Shown in pieces: positions 25,381 to 33,515 of a stretch of 64,000 nt of DNA (positions within the stretch are counted from its first letter, which is position 1; every line of letters begins with the position of its first letter). Under the pieces are notes generated by a model. The model ran no database searches. It saw only the letters and a program-made list of their open reading frames with translations, and was not told where the DNA came from. This stretch comes from Microtetraspora sp. NBRC 13810. GTDB taxonomy: Bacteria; Actinomycetota; Actinomycetes; Streptosporangiales; Streptosporangiaceae. The stretch lies in the NCBI RefSeq assembly GCF_030268685.1, contig NZ_BSRQ01000020.1:1-64000 (forward strand), given 5' to 3'. The translations under genes and the position numbers were made by a program.

Positions 25381-25854
25381 CTAAGCCGTCCCCGCCAGGC
25401 GTCGCCGGGTGCGGGACGGCGCCGACGGGGGGAGCGCGGCGAGGATGTCGGCGAGTGAACAGCCGGCGAGGGACTGCCGCCATGCCTGGTGGGCCTCGGC
25501 CATCTTCGCGGCGAGGACGCAGGTGTCGCGGCACTCCTCGGGGGACAGCGCTCCGCGTCCCTGCTGGCGGATCTCGCGGCACTCGTACGGCGAGGCGGCG
25601 CCGTCGACGGCCTCGACGATCTCCAGGAGGGTGATCTCGGCAGCCTGCCGTGCGAGCCGGAACCCGCCCCGGGGGCCCGTGGTCGCGGTCAGCACGCCGG
25701 CCTTGACCAGCGCCTGGAGCTGTTTGGCGAGGTAGGCCGCCGGCAGGTCGTAGTACTGCGCGAGCTGCGCCGCCGACGTGGTGGCCGCCGGATCGAGCTG
25801 CGCCAGCGTCGTGGCGCAGTGCAACAGCCATTCGGTGCTCACAGGCAGCTTCAT
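25381..25854 (-). CDS. Rrf2 family transcriptional regulator
   Basis: A 157-residue Rrf2 winged-helix protein (LAQYYDLPAAYLAKQLQALVKAGVL, then TGPRGGFRLAR). Three cysteines follow the recognition helix: C92, C108 and C112. The spacing (x15, x3) differs from the IscR/NsrR cluster pattern, so cluster or thiol sensing is only possible, not established. It is divergent from an NmrA-like gene, with a near-perfect dyad between them, and is probably its redox-responsive repressor. Confidence 0.9.
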   Translation of the reverse strand: MKLPVSTEWLLHCATTLAQLDPAATTSAAQLAQYYDLPAAYLAKQLQALVKAGVLTATTGPRGGFRLARQAAEITLLEIVEAVDGAASPYECREIRQQGRGALSPEECRDTCVLAAKMAEAHQAWRQSLAGCSLADILAALPPSAPSRTRRRLAGTA

Positions 25855-25864
25855 GGCGCTGAGT

Positions 25865-25902
25865 CTATCTCAGACATTGCGGATCTATTTAGTCCGAGAT
25901 AG
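25865..25902. promoter_or_regulatory. inverted repeat, probable Rrf2 operator
   Basis: CTATCTCAGAC (25865-25875) and GTCCGAGATAG (25892-25902) are inverted copies with one mismatch, separated by 16 bp, in the 85-bp spacer between the divergent Rrf2 and NmrA-like genes. The dyad overlaps the only AT-rich stretch, where a promoter would lie. Confidence 0.7.
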
Positions 25903-25939
25903 CGTCAGCGGGTACCAGAAGAGATGGGGAGAGATCATC

Positions 25940-26683
25940 ATGCGGATCGCAGTCGCCGGCGCCACGGGGAACATCGGGACCCTCACCGTCGCCGCGCTCG
26001 AACGGGACGGGCACGACGTCGTGCGCATCAGCCGCTCGCTCGGCGTGGACCTGTCGACCGGTGACGGGCTCGGCGAGGTCCTGACCGGCGTCGAGGTGGT
26101 CATCGACGTCACCAGCGGCCCGGTGGCCGGCCGGGCCGAGACGGTGGCCTACTTCGGCGCCGTCACGCGGAACCTGCTCGCCGCCGGGGAGCGGGCCGGC
26201 GTCCGGCACCACGTGCTGCTCTCGATCGCCGGGGTGGATCGCGTCGAAGGCAACGCGCACTATGCGGGCAAGCGGGAGCAGGAGCGTCTCGTGGCCGGGG
26301 GACCGGTGCCGTGGACGATCGTGCCGGCCACCCAGTTCCACGACTTCGCCGCGATGGTGGCGAGCTGGACCGAGCGGGACGGCGTCGCCACGATCGCCCC
26401 GCTGCTCGTGCAGCCGATCGCGCCCGCGGACGTGGCCGGCATCCTCGCCGAGATCGCGACGGGCGAGCCGCAGGGGCGTTACGTCGACGTCGCCGGGCCC
26501 GAGCCGCAGGACCTGGTGGACATGGCCCGGCGCACCAACGACGCGCGCGGCCACGCGGTGAAGCTGGTGCCGGCGTGGTCGGGGATGTTCGGCCCGGCGA
26601 TGGCCGGCGACGTCCTGCTGCCCGGCGAGAACGCCCGCATCGCGCCGACCACCTTCGACGAGTGGCTCGCGGAACAGCGGTGA
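25940..26683 (+). CDS. NmrA-like SDR-type NAD(P)-binding protein
   Basis: A 247-residue atypical SDR. GATGNIG (residues 7-13) binds NAD(P). There is no YxxxK pair in the classical position; HYAGKREQERLV sits in its place, as in NmrA/HSCARG-like proteins that sense or reduce NADPH-linked substrates. The nearby PWTIVPATQFHDF is typical of that group. It is divergent from an Rrf2 regulator with a shared dyad, which suggests induction by thiol or redox stress. Confidence 0.88.
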   Translation: MRIAVAGATGNIGTLTVAALERDGHDVVRISRSLGVDLSTGDGLGEVLTGVEVVIDVTSGPVAGRAETVAYFGAVTRNLLAAGERAGVRHHVLLSIAGVDRVEGNAHYAGKREQERLVAGGPVPWTIVPATQFHDFAAMVASWTERDGVATIAPLLVQPIAPADVAGILAEIATGEPQGRYVDVAGPEPQDLVDMARRTNDARGHAVKLVPAWSGMFGPAMAGDVLLPGENARIAPTTFDEWLAEQR

Positions 26684-26832
26684 CAGCGGCCGGTCGTGCT
26701 CGTCCACGGCGGTGTGTGGCTTTGTACACGCTCGCGGCGTGTGCGGATTTGTACGTATAAAGCCAGATATCGCCTGCCTTAGCGTCTGGGACGTCCGAAC
26801 AGACACACCCAGCGAATGTGAGGAAGATTTCG

Positions 26833-27402
26833 ATGGACGCTTCGAAGCAGGCCGGCCGCACGACCGGCCGGGGACGTGTGGCGGCTCGGCTGACGGTGGG
26901 CGCCGCGGCGGCGCTGCTGGCCCTGGGCGCGGCGGCGCTGCCGGCCGGGGCGGCCACCGCCACCACGGCCGGCACCGCGGCCACCACCGCTTCCGCCACG
27001 ACGGCCACGGCCAAGAGTTACTACTTCGCCACCGTGCTGCTCGGCAGGAACGAGGTGCGGGAGGCGGGCAAGAAGGTCAACGACCGGGACGGGCTGGCGG
27101 TGGCGAAGTTCCGCATCGTCGGCAACCGGATGTACTACCTGGTCCAGTGGAAGAGGGTCGCCAAGCCCTCCGCGTTCCACATCCACCGCGGCAAGGCGGG
27201 CACCAACGGCGCCGTCGTCATCGACCTGCTGTCCCACGGCAAGACCCGCGGCAACACCAGCACGGGATCCGTCGTGGTCAAGGACACCAGCGTGCTGAAC
27301 GGGATCAAGAGCAACCCGAAGAACTGGTACGCCAACCTGCACACCAAGCCGTTCCCCGACGGCGCGGTCCGCGGCCAGCTCGCCAAGGGCGGCCGCTGGT
27401 AG
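26833..27402 (+). CDS. secreted CHRD-domain protein
   Basis: A 189-residue exported protein. Residues 1-43 form a signal peptide (AARLTVGAAAALLALGAAALPAGA) followed by an Ala/Thr-rich spacer. The rest is one CHRD domain (YFATVLLGRNEV at the start, HIHRGKAGTNGAVVIDL in the middle, NLHTKPFPDGAVRGQL at the end). CHRD domains form beta-folds outside the cell; the bacterial role is unknown. GAGGAA lies upstream of the ATG. It ends at a strong hairpin. Confidence 0.88.
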   Translation: MDASKQAGRTTGRGRVAARLTVGAAAALLALGAAALPAGAATATTAGTAATTASATTATAKSYYFATVLLGRNEVREAGKKVNDRDGLAVAKFRIVGNRMYYLVQWKRVAKPSAFHIHRGKAGTNGAVVIDLLSHGKTRGNTSTGSVVVKDTSVLNGIKSNPKNWYANLHTKPFPDGAVRGQLAKGGRW

Positions 27403-27420
27403 AGACCCTCGGGGGGTGAA

Positions 27421-27462
27421 GCGCCCGGCCCCGTCGGCGTCGGGGGGCACTGGGCCGGGCGC
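27421..27462 (+). terminator. strong hairpin terminator
   Basis: GCGCCCGGCCC (27421-27431) pairs perfectly with GGGCCGGGCGC (27452-27462), an 11-bp all-GC stem with a 20-nt loop, 19 bases after the CHRD gene stop. Confidence 0.7.
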
Positions 27463-27560
27463 GCCGGACGCCGGCGGTCACCCGCGACCGGGCCGGAGGA
27501 GTACACCGCCTGAGTCGTCGACCACGTGCTGAGCGGCGGCCGGCGGACTTTCTCACCGGA

Positions 27561-28109
27561 TCAGCCGATGAACCGCTTCAGCTCGGCGCGGGTCGCGGGC
27601 CTGCGGCCACCCTCGTCGAGTTCGACGAGGGCGGCCTCGGCGACCATGCCCACCCACAGCCGCGCCGCGTCCAGCGGATACGGCCTGCCCATCGCCTTGA
27701 AGTCGGCGGCGCAGAGCTCGGCGCCCTGGGCGTTGCGGGCGCGCACGACCTCCGCGATGGGCGCCTCCGCGCGCGCTTCGAGCAGCAGGGCGCGCACGCC
27801 CCGATCGCGGAGGCACCCCTCAAGATAGGTCTCCGCGGCGGCGAACAGCCGTTCGGCGCCGGGCGTCATCCCTTCGATGGCGGTGAGCATCTCCGCCAGC
27901 AGCCGATCGTGGAAGCCGCCGTGCAGCGCCAGCAGGTAGCTGGCCCGGTCGCGGAAGTGGTGGAAGAACGTCCCCTTGGAGACGCCGGCCTCGTCGACGA
28001 GCAGGTTGACGCTGAGCCCCGCCAGCCCGGTTCGCTCCGCGAGCCGTAACCCGGCTTCGATGAGACGGTCTCGGGTGCGTGCGGCCGCCGCGCTCCGTGA
28101 GGTCACCAC
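27561..28109 (-). CDS. TetR/AcrR family regulator
   Basis: A 182-residue TetR repressor with helix-turn-helix around LSVNLLVDEAGVSKGTFFHHFRDRASYL and a ligand domain ending ATRAELKRFIG. It is divergent from an alpha/beta hydrolase gene. The spacer holds the dyad CATTGACC-N8-GGTCAATG (28183-28206) beside the hydrolase start, so it should control the hydrolase, whose substrate or product may be the inducer. Confidence 0.9.
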   Translation of the reverse strand: MVTSRSAAAARTRDRLIEAGLRLAERTGLAGLSVNLLVDEAGVSKGTFFHHFRDRASYLLALHGGFHDRLLAEMLTAIEGMTPGAERLFAAAETYLEGCLRDRGVRALLLEARAEAPIAEVVRARNAQGAELCAADFKAMGRPYPLDAARLWVGMVAEAALVELDEGGRRPATRAELKRFIG

Positions 28110-28182
28110 GGCACCCTACCCGTCGATCTCCGGTGGGGCGGGACGGCCCCGCTGAATCTCGTCCGCATGTACGTATGCTATT

Positions 28183-28206
28183 CATTGACCGGCCGGTCGG
28201 TCAATG
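28183..28206. promoter_or_regulatory. TetR-type dyad operator
   Basis: CATTGACC (28183-28190) and GGTCAATG (28199-28206) are perfect 8-bp arms around an 8-bp GC-rich centre. The dyad ends 14 bases before the hydrolase ATG. Confidence 0.75.
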
Positions 28207-28219
28207 AAAGGACATCGTC

Positions 28220-29056
28220 ATGCCATACGTCTCCACCCGCGCGGGCCGCGTCCACTACCGGGAACGCGGCGAGGGAACACCCGTCGTGATGCTGCACGCC
28301 ACGCTGCACGATCACCATGACTTCGACGCCGTCGCGCCCGGTCTCGCCGAGCGGTACAGGACCATCACGGTCGACTGGCCCTGGCACGGGGAGTCGGAGA
28401 GCCCTCGGGCACCTCAGAAGCCCGGGGTCACGCTGTTCGCCGAGGTCCTCCAGGACGTGGTGACGAACCTCGGCCTGCCGCCGGCGTTCTTCATCGGCAA
28501 TTCGGTGGGCGGCTTCTCGGCGGCCCGGCTGGCCATCACCCATCCCGACCGGGTGCGTGGCCTGGTCATGGTCAACGCCGGGGGATTCGTCTCGTGGAAT
28601 CCGCTGACGCGGAGCTCCGCCCGCCTGCTCGGCGTCCCGTCGGTGACGCGCCTGCTCATGCCCCGGTTGGTGAACAGTTACATGAGGGCCAGGACGCCCG
28701 AGGACGCGGCGATCGTCCGGCGGGTCGTGGCGCGGGCGAAGACCCGCGAAGGGGCGCGGACGGCCGCGGCGATCTGGCGCGAGTTCCCCACTCCCGGCCA
28801 CGACCTGCGGGGCCGGGTGGGGGAGCTCCGGGCGCCCACGCTGCTCGTGTGGGGCGCGCTCGACCCCGTTCTCCCGCTGCGGGCCGGCCGGGTCACGCAC
28901 GAGACGATCCCCGGGTCGCGGCTGGAGGTGTTCCAGGCCGGACACGTCGTCTTCTCCTCGGAGCCGGATGCGTTCCTCGCCGTGGTGCGGTCCTTCTTCG
29001 AGACGGTGACCGGTGGTGACTCCTTCGAGACGGTGACCGGCGGTGACTCGCGCTGA
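28220..29056 (+). CDS. alpha/beta hydrolase
   Basis: A 278-residue cytoplasmic alpha/beta hydrolase. The nucleophile elbow GNSVGG (S95), acid residue in WGALDPVLP (about D213) and AGHVVFSSEP (about H239) form the triad. An HATLHD oxyanion region follows strand 3. GAAAGGA precedes the ATG. The last 18 residues contain an exact in-frame tandem duplication of FETVTGGDS. It is controlled by the divergent TetR through a dyad. Confidence 0.9.
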   Translation: MPYVSTRAGRVHYRERGEGTPVVMLHATLHDHHDFDAVAPGLAERYRTITVDWPWHGESESPRAPQKPGVTLFAEVLQDVVTNLGLPPAFFIGNSVGGFSAARLAITHPDRVRGLVMVNAGGFVSWNPLTRSSARLLGVPSVTRLLMPRLVNSYMRARTPEDAAIVRRVVARAKTREGARTAAAIWREFPTPGHDLRGRVGELRAPTLLVWGALDPVLPLRAGRVTHETIPGSRLEVFQAGHVVFSSEPDAFLAVVRSFFETVTGGDSFETVTGGDSR

Positions 29057-29357
29057 CGGCGCCGCCTTCGGCTCGGCGCCGGAGCCGGAGGCCGGACGCG
29101 GAGCCGGAGGCCGGACCGTGAGCGGGCCGGCGCGTGGCCACCCGGGTATCCCCTTCGACCCGGCAGTAATGGCACAAATTTCCCGAATAATCAGCCTATT
29201 TCGCAATAATTGAATGGGGTGGCATTTGTCGTGTTCGGGGCTTGTGGTGGCTAATCGGATTGTGGGCGTGCGGGCCATGTTCTGGCATAGTGTTGTGCGG
29301 TCGGACCTCAGAAGTCAGCCCTCTTTGCGAGTGGCTGTCAAAGAAAGGCGGTAGGAG
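29057..29357. other. 301-bp intergenic region: terminator then AT-rich leader
   Basis: The left part holds a hairpin (GGCGCCG at 29058-29064 with CGGCGCC at 29074-29080) and a short GGAGCCGGAGGCCGGA direct repeat. From 29160 to about 29350 the DNA becomes markedly AT-rich for this genome. That stretch must carry the promoter of the EF-hand operon; I could not fix one -35/-10 pair. Confidence 0.5.
29058..29080 (+). terminator. short hairpin after the alpha/beta hydrolase
   Basis: GGCGCCG and CGGCGCC form a perfect 7-bp GC stem with a 9-nt loop, immediately after the hydrolase stop codon. Probable weak terminator. Confidence 0.45.
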
Positions 29358-29888
29358 ATGCAGAAAGCGGCCCTCGATCGCGTAAAGCTCATCTTCACCC
29401 TGCTCGACACCGACGGTACCGGCTATCTCGAAGCCGAGGACTTCGAGCTCATGGCGTCCCGGGTCGTCGCGGCGGCCCCCGAATCCGACGACGCCGCCAA
29501 AGCCGCCATGCTCGCCGCTTTCCGGCGCTACTGGACGACGCTGGCCGCCGAGCTGGACGCCGACCGCGACCACCGGATCAGTTTCGAGGAGTACACCGCG
29601 TGCGTGCTCTCCCCGGAGCGTTTCGACGGGGCGGTCACCGACTTCGCCGGGGCGCTGGCCGCGCTGGGCGACCCCGACGGGGACGGGCTCATCGAGCGGA
29701 GCGTGTTCGCGGCGCTCATGACGGCCATCGGCTTCGAGCGCGCCAACATCGACACGCTCTTCGACGCGTTCAAGCCGTCGGACGCCGACCAGATCACGGT
29801 CTCGGTGTGGGCCGCCGGAATCAAGGACTACTACAGCCCGGACAAGGCGGGAATTCCAGGCGACCACCTCGTCGGTGGCCCGATCTGA
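29358..29888 (+). CDS. EF-hand calcium-binding protein (calerythrin-like)
   Basis: A 176-residue cytoplasmic protein with the four-EF-hand layout of actinomycete calerythrin/CabB-like proteins. Loop 1 is DTDGTGYLEAED (residues 17-28), loop 2 DADRDHRISFEE, loop 3 DPDGDGLIERSV, and the fourth (PSDADQITVSVW) is degenerate. Loops 1-3 keep the acidic ligands. It is the first gene of a four-gene operon whose other members are metabolic enzymes, an unusual setting for a calcium sensor or buffer. The upstream region is AT-rich. Confidence 0.9.
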   Translation: MQKAALDRVKLIFTLLDTDGTGYLEAEDFELMASRVVAAAPESDDAAKAAMLAAFRRYWTTLAAELDADRDHRISFEEYTACVLSPERFDGAVTDFAGALAALGDPDGDGLIERSVFAALMTAIGFERANIDTLFDAFKPSDADQITVSVWAAGIKDYYSPDKAGIPGDHLVGGPI

Positions 29889-29936
29889 TCGAAACTGCGG
29901 CAACCTGACACATCGGCCTTCGGCAAAGGAGTTCAT

Positions 29937-31010
29937 GTGGAGGAACCAGTCATCGGACTTGCCGTGGGACAGGGAACGGGCCCCGAGCTCGCGGCCGTGT
30001 TCGAGCGGGTGCTGGCCGGGATCGCCGACACGTATTCGGTCGGAATCGGCGTCACCCGATCGGAGAAGGTCTACCACTCGTACTCGTCGTTGAAGGCCGC
30101 CGCCGGGATCGAGCGGGCCCGCGAGCTCACCCGGGAGGACGCCGAGCATTACGCGGAGTTCTGCCGCGCGCGGGCCGCGCTCGGTGTCCCGGCCGTCTTC
30201 CGCACGGCGATCAACGCCCAGTCGCTCTACCTGGTCCGCCAGCGCCTCCAGGCGGTGAAGGTCGATCTCATCGCCGCTCCGGACGCGTCCCTGCTGCTGG
30301 TCCGGGACCAGGCCCAGGGCTTCTACACCGGGGAGAACACGCACGCGCCGGGCGCGCTCATCCGCACCATGGCGTTCAGCCGGGAGATCACCGACAAGGT
30401 CGTCGACTACGCCGTGGGGCGCGCGCGGCGGCAGTGGCCGGACGGCGGAGCCGACCAGATCGTCATGGCCTACAAGTTCCACCTGCTCGACGGGGCCCTG
30501 GACGGGTGGGTGGCCGACGCCGCCGCACGGCACGGCGTCGAGATCCGCCTGTTCCAGCCGGACACGGTGAACCGCAACCTGATCGAGCACGGCCCGCGCC
30601 CCCGCACGCTGATCATCGCGGGCAACGAGTGGGCCGACATCATGCACGTGATGCTGCTCGACCGCTTCGGCTCCGAACGCCAGGAGAACCGCTGCACCGA
30701 GAACGTCTATCTGCACCCCGACGCGGCCGGGCTGGTCGAGTACCAGACCGTCCACGGCTCGGCCGACGACCTGGCGGGCAAGGACGCGGTCAACCCGGTG
30801 GCGACCGTGCGCGCCGCGGCGGCGATCGCAGAGCGGCACGCGGGCTGCGCGGGGGCGATGGGCATGGTGGAGCGCGGCCTCCGGTCGCTCGGCCGCCGCG
30901 GCATCGCCACCCCCGACCTCGGCGGCGGGCACTCGACCACCGCCGTGGTGGACGCGCTGCTCGACGTGCTCGAACCCGATGAGCGGCCGGCCCTGATGGC
31001 GGACCGGTGA
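29937..31010 (+). CDS. isocitrate/isopropylmalate dehydrogenase family homologue
   Basis: A 357-residue beta-decarboxylating dehydrogenase homologue. Family marks: TGENTHAPGALIRTMAFSRE (cf. the Arg-rich substrate motif), VMAYKFHLLDG, NEWADIMHVMLLDRFGS (cf. the metal-Asp region), VHGSADDLAGKDAVNPVA, and DLGGGHSTTAVVDALL at the end. The sequence is too divergent to call isocitrate, isopropylmalate or tartrate as substrate. AAAGGAG precedes the GTG start. Its TGA overlaps the GTG of the next gene, so they are translationally coupled. It may make or oxidise a hydroxy-diacid in a specialised pathway (inference). Confidence 0.85.
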   Translation: MEEPVIGLAVGQGTGPELAAVFERVLAGIADTYSVGIGVTRSEKVYHSYSSLKAAAGIERARELTREDAEHYAEFCRARAALGVPAVFRTAINAQSLYLVRQRLQAVKVDLIAAPDASLLLVRDQAQGFYTGENTHAPGALIRTMAFSREITDKVVDYAVGRARRQWPDGGADQIVMAYKFHLLDGALDGWVADAAARHGVEIRLFQPDTVNRNLIEHGPRPRTLIIAGNEWADIMHVMLLDRFGSERQENRCTENVYLHPDAAGLVEYQTVHGSADDLAGKDAVNPVATVRAAAAIAERHAGCAGAMGMVERGLRSLGRRGIATPDLGGGHSTTAVVDALLDVLEPDERPALMADR

Positions 31011-31663
31011 CCGCCGCGGAGACGGCCGCGCTGGTCGTCGTCGACGTGCAGAACGACTTCTGCGCCGGCCCGACCGCCCTCGCCCGGTACTCCGGCGACC
31101 CCGCGGCACTCGACGCCGTCACGACGAACACCGCGCGGGCCGTCGAACACGCCAGGGCCCACGGCATAGAGGTGATCTTCGTCCGGTTCGTCGGCGACGC
31201 CGAGCACCAGGGGCCGAGCTGGCGGCGCCGGGATCGTCTCCTCGGCAAGCGGCCCAAGTGCCGGGAAGGGTCGTGGGGGGCGGAGTTCCACAAGGTGTCG
31301 CCGATGCCGGGGGAGCAGGTCTTCACCAAGCGGGCGTGCTTCGACGCCTTCCTCACCGCCGGGTTCGAGCAGCACCTCGCCCGCCGCGGCATCGCGCGCC
31401 TCGTCTTCGCCGGCCTGTACGCCGACGTCTGCGTGGACTCCACCGCCCGGACCGCGTTCCAGAAGGGTTTCCACATCACCGTGCTGACCGACTGCACCAC
31501 CGGCCTGCACCTGCGGGACGCGGACATCCTGCGTTTCATGACCGTCCTGTACGGCGCCCACACCACCACCCACGACCACCCGGGCACGTGGGCGCCTCCG
31601 GCCGGAGAGGAGGACGCGTGCCCGATGCCCGGTACACCGGCGTCGAAGGCGGCGTCGGCCTGA
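31007..31663 (+). CDS. isochorismatase-like cysteine hydrolase
   Basis: A 218-residue member of the isochorismatase/nicotinamidase-like superfamily. The Asp-Lys-Cys set is intact: D13 in VVDVQNDF, K108 in FTKRACFDAF, C142 in DVCVDSTAR, so it is a cysteine amidohydrolase type (N-carbamoylsarcosine amidase, nicotinamidase, ureidoacrylate amidase) rather than a true isochorismatase. It starts with a GTGA overlap on the dehydrogenase stop and overlaps the methyltransferase by 46 bases. A pathway releasing ammonia or carbamate from an amide is a possible role. Confidence 0.9.
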   Translation: MTAAETAALVVVDVQNDFCAGPTALARYSGDPAALDAVTTNTARAVEHARAHGIEVIFVRFVGDAEHQGPSWRRRDRLLGKRPKCREGSWGAEFHKVSPMPGEQVFTKRACFDAFLTAGFEQHLARRGIARLVFAGLYADVCVDSTARTAFQKGFHITVLTDCTTGLHLRDADILRFMTVLYGAHTTTHDHPGTWAPPAGEEDACPMPGTPASKAASA

Positions 31664-32556
31664 CCGCCCTCATGGTCGCCGCCGCGCGGGCGATCGAGGC
31701 ACACCGGCCCGACGCGCTGGCCGGCGACACGTACGCCGAGCACTTCGTGCGCGCCGCCGGGGCGTCCGCGGCGTGGCCGGTCCGCCCGGCCGAGGTGCCC
31801 GGTGGGGATGCGAACCCCCTGTGGGGCAGGCTGGGGCGCTATTTCGGCCTGCGCACCCGGGTTCTCGACGACTTCCTTGTCAGCTCGGTCCAGGCGGGCG
31901 CCCGGCAGGTAGTCCTGCTCGGCGCGGGCCTCGACACCCGGGCCTTCCGGCTCGGCTGGCCGCCGGGCCGGGTCGTCTACGAGATCGACCGTGACGGTGT
32001 CCTGGCGTTCAAGCACCGCGTGCTCGACGCCCTCGCCGCGACCCCGGCGACCACCCGCCGCCCGATCGCGGCCGACCTGCGCGACGACTGGGCCCGATCA
32101 CTGGCGGGCGCCGGCTTCGACCCGGCCGTGCCGACCGCGTGGCTGGCCGAGGGCCTGCTGCTCTACCTCCCGGCGGACGCCGAGCGGCGGCTCATCGACA
32201 CGGTGGACCGTCTGAGCGCAGGCGGCAGCACCCTGGCGTTCGAGGTCAAGCTCGGGACGGAGTCGCCGCAGGTCCGGGCCGGCGCCGTCTACGCGGCGGC
32301 CAGGCAGCAGATCGGTGTCGACCTGCTCGCCCTGTTCGACGGGGAGCCGCGCCCCGACTCGACCGGCCGGCTGCGGGAGCGTGGCTGGTCCACCGCGGTC
32401 CACACGCCCTTCGACTTCACCCGCGACCACGGCCGCGGTCCACGCCCCGAGCCGGACGACGCCCTGGCCGGCAACCGCTGGGTGTTCGCCGCCAAGGCCG
32501 GCGCGCCTCCCGGGCTCAAGCCCGCCGGCGACGGCTCCGAACCGGGTTCCCGGTAG
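31618..32556 (+). CDS. class I SAM-dependent methyltransferase (TIGR00027/PPM family)
   Basis: A 312-residue methyltransferase of the leucine-carboxyl-methyltransferase-like group. VVLLGAGLDTRAFRL is the SAM-binding motif I, VYEIDRDGVLAFKHRVL gives the acidic ribose-binding residue, and AWLAEGLLLYLPADAE is the family's motif IV. These enzymes methylate carboxyl or hydroxyl groups of small molecules. GGAGG precedes the GTG at 31618, inside the end of the isochorismatase-like gene. It is last in the operon, and a strong bidirectional terminator follows. Confidence 0.9.
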   Translation: MPDARYTGVEGGVGLTALMVAAARAIEAHRPDALAGDTYAEHFVRAAGASAAWPVRPAEVPGGDANPLWGRLGRYFGLRTRVLDDFLVSSVQAGARQVVLLGAGLDTRAFRLGWPPGRVVYEIDRDGVLAFKHRVLDALAATPATTRRPIAADLRDDWARSLAGAGFDPAVPTAWLAEGLLLYLPADAERRLIDTVDRLSAGGSTLAFEVKLGTESPQVRAGAVYAAARQQIGVDLLALFDGEPRPDSTGRLRERGWSTAVHTPFDFTRDHGRGPRPEPDDALAGNRWVFAAKAGAPPGLKPAGDGSEPGSR

Positions 32557-32582
32557 GAGAAGGGGCTCACCTCGCTCGGTCT

Positions 32583-32619
32583 GGGAGGGTCAGGGGATCG
32601 GGGCCCGCCTGACCCTCCC
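32583..32619. terminator. strong bidirectional terminator
   Basis: GGGAGGGTCAGG (32583-32594) pairs with CCTGACCCTCCC (32608-32619): a perfect 12-bp stem, 13-nt loop, between the convergent methyltransferase and DsbA-like genes. Confidence 0.75.
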
Positions 32620-32630
32620 GGACCGGTCAC

Positions 32631-33359
32631 CTACCCCTGCGCCCCGGTCGCCGCCTCAAGGGCGTCGCGCAGGCCGGTCGAGGTGAAGACCTGGTCATCG
32701 GACAGTTTCCGGCCGTCGAGCAGGAGCGTGGGCGTCCCCTGGATGTCGGGGGAGGCGAGCGTCCGCTGGGTGAGCTGCCGGACCTGGGCGGCGTGGCCCT
32801 GGGCCTCGATGCAGGACGACACGGCCGGATCGGTGATCTTGGCCTTCGCCGCGAACCTCTTCAGGTCCCCGATCGTGAGAGCGACCCGTTCGTCCGGCTG
32901 CTGGGCGAACAGCTCGTCGTGGAAGGCCATCCAGGAGGCGCCGGGCACGCACTGCGCCGCGGCGGCGGCCCGCAGAGAACCCTGCGGATTGACGAACGCG
33001 AGCGGGTGGTAGACCACCTTGATCTTTCCTTCGGCGGCGAACTGCTTGATCTGCGCGCCGTTGAGGTGCTCGAACTCCTTGCAGATCGGGCACTGGAAGT
33101 CCTCGTAGACGTCCAGCACCGGTGCGGTGACGCCCGGCCTGGCCATGACGACCGTCCCGTCCTGCTGGACCGTGACCGGCGCCAGCGCGCCCGAGAACGA
33201 CGTCGCCTTCGACATGTTCGCCTGGACGAAGACGCCGGTGATGACGGCCGCGACCACCACCAGGCCGATGCAACCGATCAGCAGCGCGCGCCGCCGCTTC
33301 TCCTTCCGAGCCCGCAGGCTCCGCTCCTGCCGCAGCCTCTCACGTGCCGACTTGCTCAT
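32631..33359 (-). CDS. membrane-anchored DsbA-family thioredoxin-like protein
   Basis: A 242-residue protein with a basic N-terminus, one membrane helix at about residues 25-46, and an extracytoplasmic DsbA/DsbG-like domain. The redox motif is C90-P-I-C93 (YEDFQCPICKEF); the cis-Pro loop is in GTPTLLLDG. Such proteins catalyse disulfide formation in exported proteins. It lies 157 bases downstream of a membrane protein gene on the same strand and may be co-transcribed with it. Confidence 0.9.
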   Translation of the reverse strand: MSKSARERLRQERSLRARKEKRRRALLIGCIGLVVVAAVITGVFVQANMSKATSFSGALAPVTVQQDGTVVMARPGVTAPVLDVYEDFQCPICKEFEHLNGAQIKQFAAEGKIKVVYHPLAFVNPQGSLRAAAAAQCVPGASWMAFHDELFAQQPDERVALTIGDLKRFAAKAKITDPAVSSCIEAQGHAAQVRQLTQRTLASPDIQGTPTLLLDGRKLSDDQVFTSTGLRDALEAATGAQG

Positions 33360-33515
33360 GACGCTCCAAGATCTTCAATCGTGCCTGTCGGGTTGTCTGC
33401 ACGGCGATCCTCGACCGGGCGACGTCAGAGCCGCTCCTCGTCATGGGTACGCCGAAGGCACGCCGGACCAGGCCCGGGAGGCGTCCGGAGATCTGGGCGC
33501 TGTGCTCGATCCTGG

